Below, in pieces: positions 6,511-14,556 of a stretch of 32,369 nt of DNA; the first letter of the stretch is position 1, and each line of letters starts with the position of its first letter. The stretch lies in NCBI GenBank assembly GCA_041627475.1, contig JBFKQZ010000004.1:1-32369 (forward strand), given 5' to 3'. The notes below the pieces were generated by a model that worked only from the letters and a program-made list of their open reading frames with translations, searched no databases and was not told the origin of the DNA. Position numbers and translations under genes: made by a program. The DNA is from JBFGFG01 sp041627475 (GTDB lineage: Bacteria; Actinomycetota; Nitriliruptoria; Nitriliruptorales; Nitriliruptoraceae).

Positions 6511-7215
6511 TCAGCCGAGGTCCGCGACGACCTCGAGGAGGGCCGCCACGACCGCGTCCGGATGGGTCACGGTCGCGAGGTGCGACCGACCGAGCGAGCG
6601 CACCGGCCACCCGAGGGCGGCTGCTCGTGCCTCCTCGTCCGCGTACGCACCGCCGAGCGCCACGTAGGCGCACGGCACCCAGGTGGCGGGCAACGGCACG
6701 GGGTGCTCGTAGAACGAGACGGGGAGCCGTGGACACTCGGCAGCGATCGCGCGCCGCACCACCGGGTCGGGCAGCAGCCGTTCGACGACCTCGTCCGGCC
6801 ACCACGACAGCCACGGCGCCAGGCGACCGTCGGACCCGAGGTGCTCGTGGAGGAGCGTCTGCTGCGCCGGCTCGGTCGACCACCTCGTGGCACCCGGCGT
6901 GGGCAGCACCGCATCGAGGAAGACCGCGGCCCGTGCGCGGGTGCTCGCGGAGACGGTCGGGAGGAGCGCACCGGCACCCGAGTGCGCCACCACGATGTCG
7001 GCCGAGCCGGCCTCGGCCACCGCCCGGTCCACCATCCAGGTCGGCAGTGGCGCCGCCGCGACGCCGGTCAGGTCCGGCAGGACGACGACGTCGCCCGCGT
7101 CGCGCAGGACGGCCGCCGTCGATGCGAGCGAGGACGGGCCGACCAGGGGCGAGTGCAGCAACAACCAGCGCCTCACACCGCTCACCCCGGTCACTGTCGG
7201 CTGACTCGCCGACAC
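6511..7215 (-). CDS. alpha/beta hydrolase family protein
   Basis: The protein (234 residues from GTG 7215) opens with WLLLHSPLVGPSS, the usual first strand and oxyanion loop. It carries the nucleophile elbow AHSGAG at about residue 80-85, and ends with GRSHLATVTHPDAV, which supplies the likely catalytic histidine. The substrate is unknown. It starts six bases after the ffh stop and is probably co-transcribed with ffh. The start is uncertain. In-frame GTG codons lie a few residues downstream, and the nearest purine-rich site (AAGGA) is 13 bases from GTG 7215, so the true protein may be about 10-15 residues shorter. Confidence 0.8.
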   Translation of the reverse strand: MSASQPTVTGVSGVRRWLLLHSPLVGPSSLASTAAVLRDAGDVVVLPDLTGVAAAPLPTWMVDRAVAEAGSADIVVAHSGAGALLPTVSASTRARAAVFLDAVLPTPGATRWSTEPAQQTLLHEHLGSDGRLAPWLSWWPDEVVERLLPDPVVRRAIAAECPRLPVSFYEHPVPLPATWVPCAYVALGGAYADEEARAAALGWPVRSLGRSHLATVTHPDAVVAALLEVVADLG

Positions 7216-7221
7216 CGCTCG

Positions 7222-8697
7222 TCAGTCGTCCTTGGGCGTCAGGCCCTTGAAGCCGCCCAGCCCGCCGCCCGGCAGGCCGCCGCCACCGCCGAGGCCACCG
7301 AGGCCGCCGGGGACGCCACCGCCCTGCTGCAGCTGCTTGAGCACCTTGGCCTGCTTGCGGGCGTCGCGGACCGAGCCCGGCCTGCCGCCACCGATCCCGG
7401 CCTGGGCACCCATCTGCTGCATCATCTTCTTGGCCTGCTCGAACTGCTTCACCAGGCGGTTGACCTCCTGGACCGTGGTGCCGGAGCCGGCCGCGATGCG
7501 TCGCTTGCGCGAGGCGGCGCGCTTGGTCAGCAGCCGGGTGTCGGCGCGCTCGGCGGGCGTCATCGACTTGATGATCGCCTCGACGCGGTCGATCTGGCGG
7601 TCGTCGAGGTCGACGCCCTGCAGCTGCTTGCCCATGCCCGGGATCATCCCGAGCAGGCCCGACAGCGACCCCATGCGCTTGATCATCTGCATCTGCTTGA
7701 GGAAGTCGTCGAGCGTGAACTCGCCCGACATCATCTTGGCGGTGGCGTCGGTCGCCTCCTCCTCGGTGAACTCGTCCTCCGCCTTCTCGATCAGCGTGAG
7801 GACGTCGCCCATCCCGAGGATGCGTGACGCCATGCGGTCGGGGTGGAACGCCTCGAACTCGTCGAGGTGCTCGCCGACGGACGCGAACATGATCGGACGG
7901 TCCGTGACTTCGCGGACCGAGAGCGCCGCACCGCCGCGGGCGTCACCGTCGAGCTTGGAGAGGACGACGCCGTCGAACCCGACCTGGGCGAGGAAGCTCG
8001 CCGCGACGTTGACGGCCTCCTGGCCGATCATCGCGTCGATCACGAACAGGGTGACGTCGGCGTCGGTGACCTCGCGGATGTCGCGGGCCTGGTCCATCAG
8101 CTCCTGGTCGACCTGCAGCCGGCCGGCCGTGTCGACGATGACCACGTCGCAGTTCTTCTCGCGGGCGACCTGCACCGAGTCGCGGGCGACGGGCACGGGG
8201 TCACCGGACGTGACGGGTGCATGGATCGGCACGCCGACCTTCTCGGCGTTGACCTTCAGCTGCTCGACCGCGGCCGGACGCTGGAGGTCGCAGGCGACGA
8301 GCATCGGCGAGCGTCCCTTGGACTTCAGGTGCATCGCGAGCTTCGCGGCCGCGGTCGTCTTGCCGGAGCCCTGCAGACCGGCCAGCACGATGACGTGTGG
8401 TGCGGTGCCCTTCAGGTGCAGCGGCACGGACTCGCCGCCGAGGGCCCGCGTCAGCTCGCGGTCGACGGCCTTGATGACCTGCTGCGACGGGTTGAGGGCC
8501 TTGGAGACCTCCTCGCCGACGATGGTCTCGCGCAGCCGCTCGACGAAGCCCTTGACGACCTTGAAGTTGACGTCGGCCTCGAGCAGCGCGAGGCGGATCT
8601 CCTTGAGCGTCGCGTCCACGGTCTTGTCGTCGAGCCGACCGCGACCCCGGACCTTGTCGAGGGCGCTGTCGAGTCGCTGGGCGAGGGTGTCGAACAC
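7222..8697 (-). CDS. ffh: signal recognition particle protein Ffh (SRP54)
   Basis: Ffh binds signal sequences emerging from the ribosome and, with FtsY, delivers ribosomes to the membrane. The 491-residue protein has the N domain, then the GTPase G domain: GLQGSGKTTAAAKLA (G1), DTAGRL (G3) and SKLDGDARGG (G4). The methionine-rich M domain follows (QMQMIKRMGSLSGLLGMIPGMGKQ) with the RNA-binding helices. The last 45 residues are a glycine-rich tail, longer than in most families. The GTG at 8697 gives MFDTLAQRLD, the normal SRP54 start. It is read after ftsY but separated from it by a 319-base gap with a strong inverted repeat. Confidence 0.97.
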   Translation of the reverse strand: MFDTLAQRLDSALDKVRGRGRLDDKTVDATLKEIRLALLEADVNFKVVKGFVERLRETIVGEEVSKALNPSQQVIKAVDRELTRALGGESVPLHLKGTAPHVIVLAGLQGSGKTTAAAKLAMHLKSKGRSPMLVACDLQRPAAVEQLKVNAEKVGVPIHAPVTSGDPVPVARDSVQVAREKNCDVVIVDTAGRLQVDQELMDQARDIREVTDADVTLFVIDAMIGQEAVNVAASFLAQVGFDGVVLSKLDGDARGGAALSVREVTDRPIMFASVGEHLDEFEAFHPDRMASRILGMGDVLTLIEKAEDEFTEEEATDATAKMMSGEFTLDDFLKQMQMIKRMGSLSGLLGMIPGMGKQLQGVDLDDRQIDRVEAIIKSMTPAERADTRLLTKRAASRKRRIAAGSGTTVQEVNRLVKQFEQAKKMMQQMGAQAGIGGGRPGSVRDARKQAKVLKQLQQGGGVPGGLGGLGGGGGLPGGGLGGFKGLTPKDD

Positions 8698-8740
8698 GGC
8701 AGGATCCGGTGCGTCGGCGGGCGTACGGCGGCGTCGTCCG

Positions 8741-8746
8741 AGGGTA
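8741..8746 (-). promoter_or_regulatory. possible -10 element for ffh
   Basis: Minus strand TACCCT, about 44 bases upstream of the ffh GTG. No clear -35. It recurs in front of rpsP and the DAK2 gene. Confidence 0.3.
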
Positions 8747-8934
8747 GCGACGGTGACGCGGACCCCGGTGGGCGTGTCTATGCACCGTCCGGCGCACGGT
8801 CGTGCGCAGTTTCCGAGCAATCTCGATGACCGAGGTCTCACCGGGGCCGGTGCGGGCACGTCTCCTGCGTCCACATGGACGGGCTGGTCCTCCCAGGGGG
8901 GTCGCCGCGCAACCGCGTCGGCCCCTCACCAGCC

Positions 8935-8995
8935 TCCTCGCCGGCACCGGGGCGGCCCCCACCCCGCTCCCCGGACGCTTCGGTGCCGGCGAGGA
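8935..8995 (-). terminator. 15-bp perfect inverted repeat after ftsY
   Basis: TCCTCGCCGGCACCG (8935-8949) is the exact reverse complement of 8981-8995. The 31-base loop can itself fold through GGGGCGG and CCGCTCCCC. It starts 22 bases after the ftsY stop, so it is best read as the terminator of the smc-ftsY transcript. There is no T tract. Confidence 0.55.
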
Positions 8996-9016
8996 CTCGA
9001 CCCGGTCCGTGACGGC

Positions 9017-10228
9017 CTAGTCGGTGACGTCGGCGAAGAGCCCCTCGACGAACAGGTCGGGCTCGAACGACGCGAGGTCCTCGACGTCCTCGCCGAGGCC
9101 GACGAGCTTGACGGGGATGCCCAGCTCACGCTGGACCGCGACGACGATCCCACCCCGCGACGACCCGTCGAGCTTGGTCAGGGCGATCCCCGTGACGTGC
9201 ACCGCCTCGGTGAACGCCTGCGCCTGCGCGATCCCGTTCTGCCCGGTCGTGCCGTCGAGCACGAGCAGGACCTCGTCGATCTCGCCCGCCTGCTTCTCGA
9301 CGACCCGCTTGACCTTGCCGAGCTCGTCCATCAGCTCGCGCTTGTTGTGGAGCCGACCCGCGGTGTCGATGATGCACAGGTCGGCGCCCTGCTCCTTCGC
9401 CGCGTGGTAGCCCTCGTAGGCGACCGACGCGGGGTCGGTGCCCTCGACATCGCGCACGACCGGCTGGCCCGTGCGCTCGCCCCACAGCTCCAGCTGCTCC
9501 GCGGCAGCAGCGCGGAACGTGTCGGCCGCCGCCAGGACGGCGGTGCGCCCAGCCTGCTTCTCGACCATGGCGAGCTTGCCGATGGTCGTGGTCTTGCCGG
9601 CACCGTTGACGCCGGTCACCAGCCACACCGTCGGGCCGTCACCGTCGTTGCGGTGCAGCTCGCGGTCGGCGTCGCCGAGCGCGTCACGCAGCTGCTGCTT
9701 GAGCATCGCGAGCAGCTCGTCCGGCTCGGTCACCCCGTCCTCGCGGGCGGCCCGCCGCAGCTCCTCGACGATCTCCATCGTCGCGGTCACGCCGACGTCG
9801 GCGGTGATGAGCGCCTCCTCGAGGCCCTCCCAGGTGTCGTCGTCGACCCCGCCGCCGAACAGCTCGGCGACGCGGCTGCCGAGCACGTTGGACGTCCGGG
9901 TGAGTCGGGCCCGGAAGCGCTCGGCGAGCGTGAGCTCGGGCTCGGGCTCCGGCGCCGGGACCGGCTCGGCCTCGGGCTCCTCCTCGAGGACCGTGACGCG
10001 GCCGCTCGGCTCGTCGACGGGCGTGTCGAGGACCTCGAGCCCGTCCGCCTCCTCGAGGTCGGCAGGGCGCTCGAGCGTGTCCGAGCCGCCGCCCCGGGTA
10101 CCGAGGTAGCCACCACCGGCGAGCAGCGCGACGACGACGGCGGCGATGATCCCGACGGTCGTCCCGTCGACACCACCGCCGGCGGCAGCATCAGCGAGCA
10201 GCAACAGGTCCAGCACGGGGGTCCTCAC
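9017..10228 (-). CDS. ftsY: signal recognition particle receptor FtsY
   Basis: FtsY is the membrane-associated GTPase partner of Ffh. The 403-residue protein begins with a probable membrane span (TVGIIAAVVVALLAGGGYLG, about 24-43). An acidic, proline-rich linker of about 60 residues follows, and then the NG domain. The GTPase motifs are GVNGAGKTTTIGKLA, DTFRAAAAEQL, DTAGRLHNK and TKLDGSSRGG. Membrane-anchored FtsY with an acidic linker is usual in actinobacteria. The GTG at 10228 follows the smc stop by 46 bases, so both may share a transcript. A closer in-frame GTG (VLDLLLL) is an alternative. Confidence 0.96.
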   Translation of the reverse strand: MRTPVLDLLLLADAAAGGGVDGTTVGIIAAVVVALLAGGGYLGTRGGGSDTLERPADLEEADGLEVLDTPVDEPSGRVTVLEEEPEAEPVPAPEPEPELTLAERFRARLTRTSNVLGSRVAELFGGGVDDDTWEGLEEALITADVGVTATMEIVEELRRAAREDGVTEPDELLAMLKQQLRDALGDADRELHRNDGDGPTVWLVTGVNGAGKTTTIGKLAMVEKQAGRTAVLAAADTFRAAAAEQLELWGERTGQPVVRDVEGTDPASVAYEGYHAAKEQGADLCIIDTAGRLHNKRELMDELGKVKRVVEKQAGEIDEVLLVLDGTTGQNGIAQAQAFTEAVHVTGIALTKLDGSSRGGIVVAVQRELGIPVKLVGLGEDVEDLASFEPDLFVEGLFADVTD

Positions 10229-10274
10229 GGGTCGGTGGTCGACCCCTGGGACGCTACCGGCGCCCCGCAGCCGC

Positions 10275-13200
10275 TCAGGCGGGCGTGGGAAGGTTCGGCT
10301 CGAGCGCGAGGCGGTCGTCCCCGAGGCGGTCGGCGACCACCTTGGTCACGCCGTCGCTGTTCATCGTGATGCCGTACAGGAGGTCGGCGACCTCCATCGA
10401 CCGCTTCTGGTGCGTGACCATGATGATCTGGCTGTGACCGCGGAACGACTCGATGACCCGCAGCAGACGCTGGAGGTTCACGTCATCGAGCGCAGCGTCC
10501 ACCTCGTCGAGCACGTAGAACGGCGACGGCCGCGCGCGGAAGATCGCGAAGACGAACGCGAGCACGGTCAGTGACCGCTCGCCGCCGGACAGCAGCGACA
10601 GCCGCGCGACCCGCTTGCCGGGCGGCCGGGCCTCGACCTCGATCCCGGTGGCGAGCATGTCGTCGGGGTCGGTCAGCACGAGCCGGCCCTCACCACCCGG
10701 GAAGACGACCTGGAACGTGCGCTGGAACTCGGCGGCGACGTCCTCGTACGCCTCACGGAACACCTCGCGGATGCGCTCGTCGACGGCGACGACGACCTCC
10801 TCGAGGTCGCGCTTGGACTGGCGCAGGTCGTCGAGCTGGCCCGACAGGAACGCGTGGCGGTCCTCGAGTGCCTTGAACTCCTCGAGCGCCAGCGGGTTGA
10901 CCCGGCCGAGCAGCCCGAGCTTGCGGGTCAGCACGTCCTCGGTCTCGACCAGCGCCGCGCGGTCCTCGTCGGCGGCGTCGGGGTGCTCCGCACGCAGCTC
11001 GTCGGGCGACATGCCGAGGTCGTCGCGGATCTTCTCGACCAGCTGGTCGCGCCGCATCGACAGGTCGTGGCGTGCCATCTCGGCCTGGTGCCGCGCCTCG
11101 CGCACCTGCTCGACCTCGGTGGTGAGGTCACCGAGCCCGGCACGCACCGCCTGCAGCTGCTGCCGTCGCTCGCGGACCTCCTCGGCCAGCATCGTGCGCT
11201 CGTCCTCGGCCTGCTGGACCGCACGCTCCAGGCCGTCCAGCGCGAGCTGGATGGTGGCGGCGAGCTCACCGCAGCGAGCGATCCCGGCCTGACGACGCTC
11301 GCGCCGCCGTGCGGCCTCGGCGAGCGCGCGCTCGACGGCGTCCGCCTCCTCACGCAGCTCCTCGGCCTGCAGCTCGAGGTGCCGGACCTGCTCGGTGATG
11401 CGCTCGAGCTTGACGCGCGCGTCGAGTTCGTGCTCACGGGCGACCTCGACCTTGCCGTCGAGCTCGGCAGCCACCGCGTCGTCGGACTCCTCCGGCGCCG
11501 GCTCGTCCTCGGCGACCTCGGGCCCGTGCGCCTGCAGCGTCCCGAGCTCCTCGCGGTGCTGCGACAGGTTGCTGATCAGCTCCGCGTGCTGTGCCTGGAC
11601 GACGCCGCGCTGGCTCTCCAGCGAGGTCGCCTCCTTGTGGAGGCGGGCGAGCTTCTCGGCGGCCGCGGTGATGCGGGCGTCCGACTCGTTGATCGTGCGC
11701 GTGGCCTGGTCGTTCTCCTCGGATGCGGCAGCGGCCCGGCCCCGGGCGTCGGCGAGCATCCCCTCGAGCTCGTCGAGCCGCGCGGACAGCTCACCGGCGG
11801 CGGCCTCGGCCTCGTCGGCGGCGGACGCCGTCGCGACCGCGGAGTCCGCCGGCCGCTCGCCGCCGCGGTAGCCCTCGGGGCCTGCGACGTCGCCGTCGGC
11901 GGTGACGAAGGTCGCCCAGGGCAGGCGCCCGTGCAGCAGCACGGCGGCGTCCCACGAGCCGACGACCCAGGTCCGCGCGAGCGCGGACTTCAGCGCGGCG
12001 ACGGCGCGATCCGCACCCCGCTCATCGGACGGCGTGAGCAGCCGGCCGGCGGGGCGCGCATCGGCAGCGGCCAGCGTCTCGGTCTGCTCGGCGGTCAACT
12101 CGACCGGTGCCGGCGCCGCGTCGCGGGCGGCGAGCACGACGGCGGCGCCCGCCTCGGTCTCCCGCAGCCACCCGATCGCACGGCGTGCGGCCTCGGAGGT
12201 CGTGACGACGACGGCCTCGCCGAGCGAGCCGAGCGCGGCGCTCATCGCCACCGCGTCCCGTTCGTCGATGCGGACGAGGTCGGCGACGGCAGCGAGGACG
12301 CCCTCGACGGACCCCCCACGTCCGGCCTCGAGCAGCGCGTCCGCGCCGCCCTCGCGCTCGGCGAGCGCGGCACGCAGGGCCTCGGCACGTGCTGCGAGGC
12401 CGGAGCGCTCGCGCTCGGCGGCGGCGATGCGCTCCTCGACGTCGGCGACCTCGGCACGGGCGGCCTCGACCGCCGCCTCGGTCGCCTCGAGGCGCTCGGT
12501 CAGCTCGACCTCGGCCACGTCCAGGGCCTGGATCTCGCCCTGGACCGCCTCGATCTCCTCGGTGACCTCGTCACGGCGCTCGTCGAGCGACTCCAGCTGG
12601 GCCGCCATGCGGCCGACCTCGGCCTCGGTCGAGGCGATGCGCCCCCGCAGTGCGGTGACCTGGCCCTCCCAGCGGAGGACCCGTTCGCGCTGCTCGGCCC
12701 GACGGCGACGCGCGGCGATGATGGCGTTCTCGTGCTCGCGGCGGGCGGCCTCGGCCGTGCGGCGGGCAGCGGCGGCCTCCTCCATGGCCTCGCGGGCCGC
12801 GGCCCGCTCGACGGCCCGCTCCTCGCGCTGGGCGTCGAGCCGGTCGGCGTGGGCGCGTAGTTCGGTCGGGTCGCGGCCCGCCAGCGGCTCCTCGACGTAC
12901 TCGAGCAGGTGCCGGCGACGCTGGTCGACCAGCTCGGCCGCCGACCGCAGCCGCTCCTGGAGCGTCCCCAGCCGGTAGCGGGTCTGCTGCGCGCGCTCGG
13001 CCGCGGGGGCGACCTCCTCGAGCTCGTCCTCGAGGGCCTCCTCGCGCTGCTTCGCGGCCCGCAGCTGTGCCTCGGCGTGCTCGAGCCGTTCGTCGGCGTC
13101 GGCGTCCACGTCGCCCTGCCGGGCGAGACGCTCGTCGAGCCGTGCGAGGTCGAGCGCGGCCAGCCGCGCCTGCACCTCGCGCAGGTCGGCCTGCAACCGC

Positions 13201-13877
13201 TGCGCCTTGTCGGCCGCCTCGGCCTGCCGCTCCAGCGGACGGAGCTGCCGACGCAGCTCGCGCAGCACCGTCAGCAGCTTGTCGATGTGCCCCTCGACCT
13301 GGTCGAGCTTGCGCAGGGCCCGCTCGCGGCGCCGGCGGTGCTTGAGGATCCCGGCCGCCTCCTCGATGTACTTGCGCCGCTCCTCGGGCTTGGCCTGCAG
13401 GATCTCGTCCAGCTGGCCCTGGCCGACGATGGTGTGCAGCTCCTTGCCCAGGCCGGTGTCGCTGAGCAGCTCCTGGACGTCGAGGGCGCGCACCTCCTCG
13501 CCGTTGATGGCGTAGACCGACTCACCGGAGTGGAAGATCGTGCGGGAGACCCGCACCTCCTTGAACTGCTGCGCCGACCCGGCGACGCCGAGCGCCTCGG
13601 AGCCGAGGCGACCGTCGCTGTTGTCGATCGTGATCTCGACCTTCGCCTGTCCGAGCGCCTTGCGGGTCGGCGAGCCGGCGAAGATGACGTCCGACATCTG
13701 CCCGCCACGCACGCGCTTTGCCGAGCCCGTCCCGAGCACCCACGCGAGGGCGTCGACGACGTTGGACTTGCCCGACCCGTTCGGCCCGACGATGACGGTG
13801 AGCCCCGGCTCGACCTCCAGCTGGGTGGCGTCGGCGAACGACTTGAAGCCGCGCATCGTCAGGGAGGTCAGGAACAA
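10275..13877 (-). CDS. smc: chromosome segregation protein SMC
   Basis: SMC forms ATP-driven rings that organise and separate chromosomes, normally with ScpA and ScpB, which are not in this window. The 1200-residue protein has Walker A GPNGSGKS at about 31-38, long coiled-coil arms, and a hinge near residues 500-660. The C-terminal half carries the ABC signature LSGGERSLTVLAFVFA and Walker B FYVLDEVDAALDD. Length matches the family. I choose the TTG at 13877 because MFLTSLTMRGFKSF aligns with normal SMC N-termini; the next start (ATG, MRGFKSF) would cut the first strand. No good ribosome site is seen for the TTG. Its position after rnc and the mutM slot, before ftsY, is typical. Confidence 0.96.
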   Translation of the reverse strand: MFLTSLTMRGFKSFADATQLEVEPGLTVIVGPNGSGKSNVVDALAWVLGTGSAKRVRGGQMSDVIFAGSPTRKALGQAKVEITIDNSDGRLGSEALGVAGSAQQFKEVRVSRTIFHSGESVYAINGEEVRALDVQELLSDTGLGKELHTIVGQGQLDEILQAKPEERRKYIEEAAGILKHRRRRERALRKLDQVEGHIDKLLTVLRELRRQLRPLERQAEAADKAQRLQADLREVQARLAALDLARLDERLARQGDVDADADERLEHAEAQLRAAKQREEALEDELEEVAPAAERAQQTRYRLGTLQERLRSAAELVDQRRRHLLEYVEEPLAGRDPTELRAHADRLDAQREERAVERAAAREAMEEAAAARRTAEAARREHENAIIAARRRRAEQRERVLRWEGQVTALRGRIASTEAEVGRMAAQLESLDERRDEVTEEIEAVQGEIQALDVAEVELTERLEATEAAVEAARAEVADVEERIAAAERERSGLAARAEALRAALAEREGGADALLEAGRGGSVEGVLAAVADLVRIDERDAVAMSAALGSLGEAVVVTTSEAARRAIGWLRETEAGAAVVLAARDAAPAPVELTAEQTETLAAADARPAGRLLTPSDERGADRAVAALKSALARTWVVGSWDAAVLLHGRLPWATFVTADGDVAGPEGYRGGERPADSAVATASAADEAEAAAGELSARLDELEGMLADARGRAAAASEENDQATRTINESDARITAAAEKLARLHKEATSLESQRGVVQAQHAELISNLSQHREELGTLQAHGPEVAEDEPAPEESDDAVAAELDGKVEVAREHELDARVKLERITEQVRHLELQAEELREEADAVERALAEAARRRERRQAGIARCGELAATIQLALDGLERAVQQAEDERTMLAEEVRERRQQLQAVRAGLGDLTTEVEQVREARHQAEMARHDLSMRRDQLVEKIRDDLGMSPDELRAEHPDAADEDRAALVETEDVLTRKLGLLGRVNPLALEEFKALEDRHAFLSGQLDDLRQSKRDLEEVVVAVDERIREVFREAYEDVAAEFQRTFQVVFPGGEGRLVLTDPDDMLATGIEVEARPPGKRVARLSLLSGGERSLTVLAFVFAIFRARPSPFYVLDEVDAALDDVNLQRLLRVIESFRGHSQIIMVTHQKRSMEVADLLYGITMNSDGVTKVVADRLGDDRLALEPNLPTPA

Positions 13878-13940
13878 CGTCGGCTCGGGCGGTCGCGGCG
13901 GTGCACGGGTCTCGCGCGACTGTAGCCCCGCCCGTGAGCG

Positions 13941-13952
13941 GCTCCGCGGAGC
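13941..13952. repeat. 12-bp palindrome upstream of smc
   Basis: GCTCCGCGGAGC is perfectly self-complementary and lies about 64 bases upstream of the smc start, next to a TACAGT hexamer on the minus strand (13924-13919). It could be an operator or simple GC-rich chance. Confidence 0.3.
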
Positions 13953-13987
13953 AGCGCCGGGACCCCGCGGCAGGACCGGGAACGCAG

Positions 13988-14013
13988 CACGCGGACCCCG
14001 TGGGGTCCGCGTG
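13988..14013 (-). terminator. 12-bp stem hairpin after the small coiled-coil gene
   Basis: CACGCGGACCCC (13988-13999) is the exact complement of 14002-14013, leaving two or more bases for a loop. It begins about 20 bases after the stop of the 62-residue gene and before smc. Probably a terminator without a T tract. Confidence 0.6.
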
Positions 14014-14033
14014 TCGGTCGGTCGTGGCGGTGG

Positions 14034-14222
14034 TCAGCTGCGGGCGCCGGCCTCCACCAGCTCACCGCGCATGTCCACCTCGACGGTGGGGATCTCGTCG
14101 GTGCGAGCCTCGGCCTGCTCCAGCGCAGCCTCGAGCTCGGAGACGCGGCTGCGCAGTGCCCGGATCTCGTCCAGCAGACGCAGCGTCTCGATGTCGGTCC
14201 CTACCCCCATCAGCGCCTTCAT
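14034..14222 (-). CDS. small coiled-coil protein, 62 residues, unknown
   Basis: An ATG at 14222 with GGAGGAG five bases upstream opens a 62-residue frame. Residues about 10-45 form a heptad-like helix (TLRLLDEIRALRSRVSELEA then ALEQAEART), suggesting a dimeric coiled coil. The tail (DEIPTVEVDMRGELVEAGARS) is likely extended or beta. There is no signal peptide or membrane span. I do not recognise the family. It lies between the MutM-like gene and smc. The strong ribosome site, compact start and downstream hairpin support it being real. Confidence 0.6.
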   Translation of the reverse strand: MKALMGVGTDIETLRLLDEIRALRSRVSELEAALEQAEARTDEIPTVEVDMRGELVEAGARS

Positions 14223-14556
14223 CCGTGCTCCTCCGCATGACCCTGTGGCCGATTGGTGTGTCGTCGCAGGCCCACGACGCGCACGTGCGTCGATGGGTCG
14301 CTCCCGCTGCCGGCGCTCCGGGCGTGGCGACGCTCCGGGCGTGGGCCCTGTCAAGGCTACCGCCTCACCCGTCCCAGCGGTACCCCCGATCCGGTGGCCA
14401 CCCGACCACCGACCAGCACCGCGACAGAGGCGGGGCGGGGCGAGGAGCCTCGCCGACCGAGCTCGCGACCGCAGTGAGCGACAGATCCGCGACAGAGCCT
14501 GACCGGGGGGAGGAGGTCAGGCGACAGAGCTCACGAGCCGAAGGCGAGTGACAGAT
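14223..14556. other. 334-base intergenic region rich in short repeats
   Basis: No gene is seen. It holds a duplicated CGCTCCGGGCGTGG (14314-14327 and 14331-14344, period 17), five copies of a (G)CGACAGA or GTGACAGA unit between 14421 and 14556, and two short hairpins (14439-14454 and 14498-14521). It lies after the MutM-like stop and before the coiled-coil gene. Confidence 0.75.
14421..14556. repeat. cluster of GACAGA units with hairpins
   Basis: The units start at 14421, 14478, 14489, 14521 and 14548. Between them, CCTGACC/GGTCAGG (14498-14504 and 14515-14521) and GGCGAGG/CCTCGCC (14439-14454) can pair. This may help end transcription of the MutM-like gene. Confidence 0.55.

Larger units (their letters stand above)
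8698..9016. other. 319-base gap between ffh and ftsY, no gene seen
   Basis: It contains the 15-bp inverted repeat just after the ftsY stop and a possible -10 for ffh. I looked for the conserved loop of SRP RNA (GGAAGGAAGC and its complement) and did not find it. No frame here has coding character beyond shadows. Confidence 0.7.

Noticed and set aside
8698..9016. SRP RNA between ffh and ftsY
   Set aside because: The conserved GGAAGGAAGC loop and its complement are absent.
7232..10369. 1045-residue plus-strand frame
   Set aside because: It runs antisense to ffh and ftsY, has low-complexity Ser/Arg/Pro composition and no domain, so it is a high-GC shadow.
10854..12860. 668-residue plus-strand frame
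   Set aside because: Antisense to the SMC coiled coil; an artefact of GC-rich codon use.
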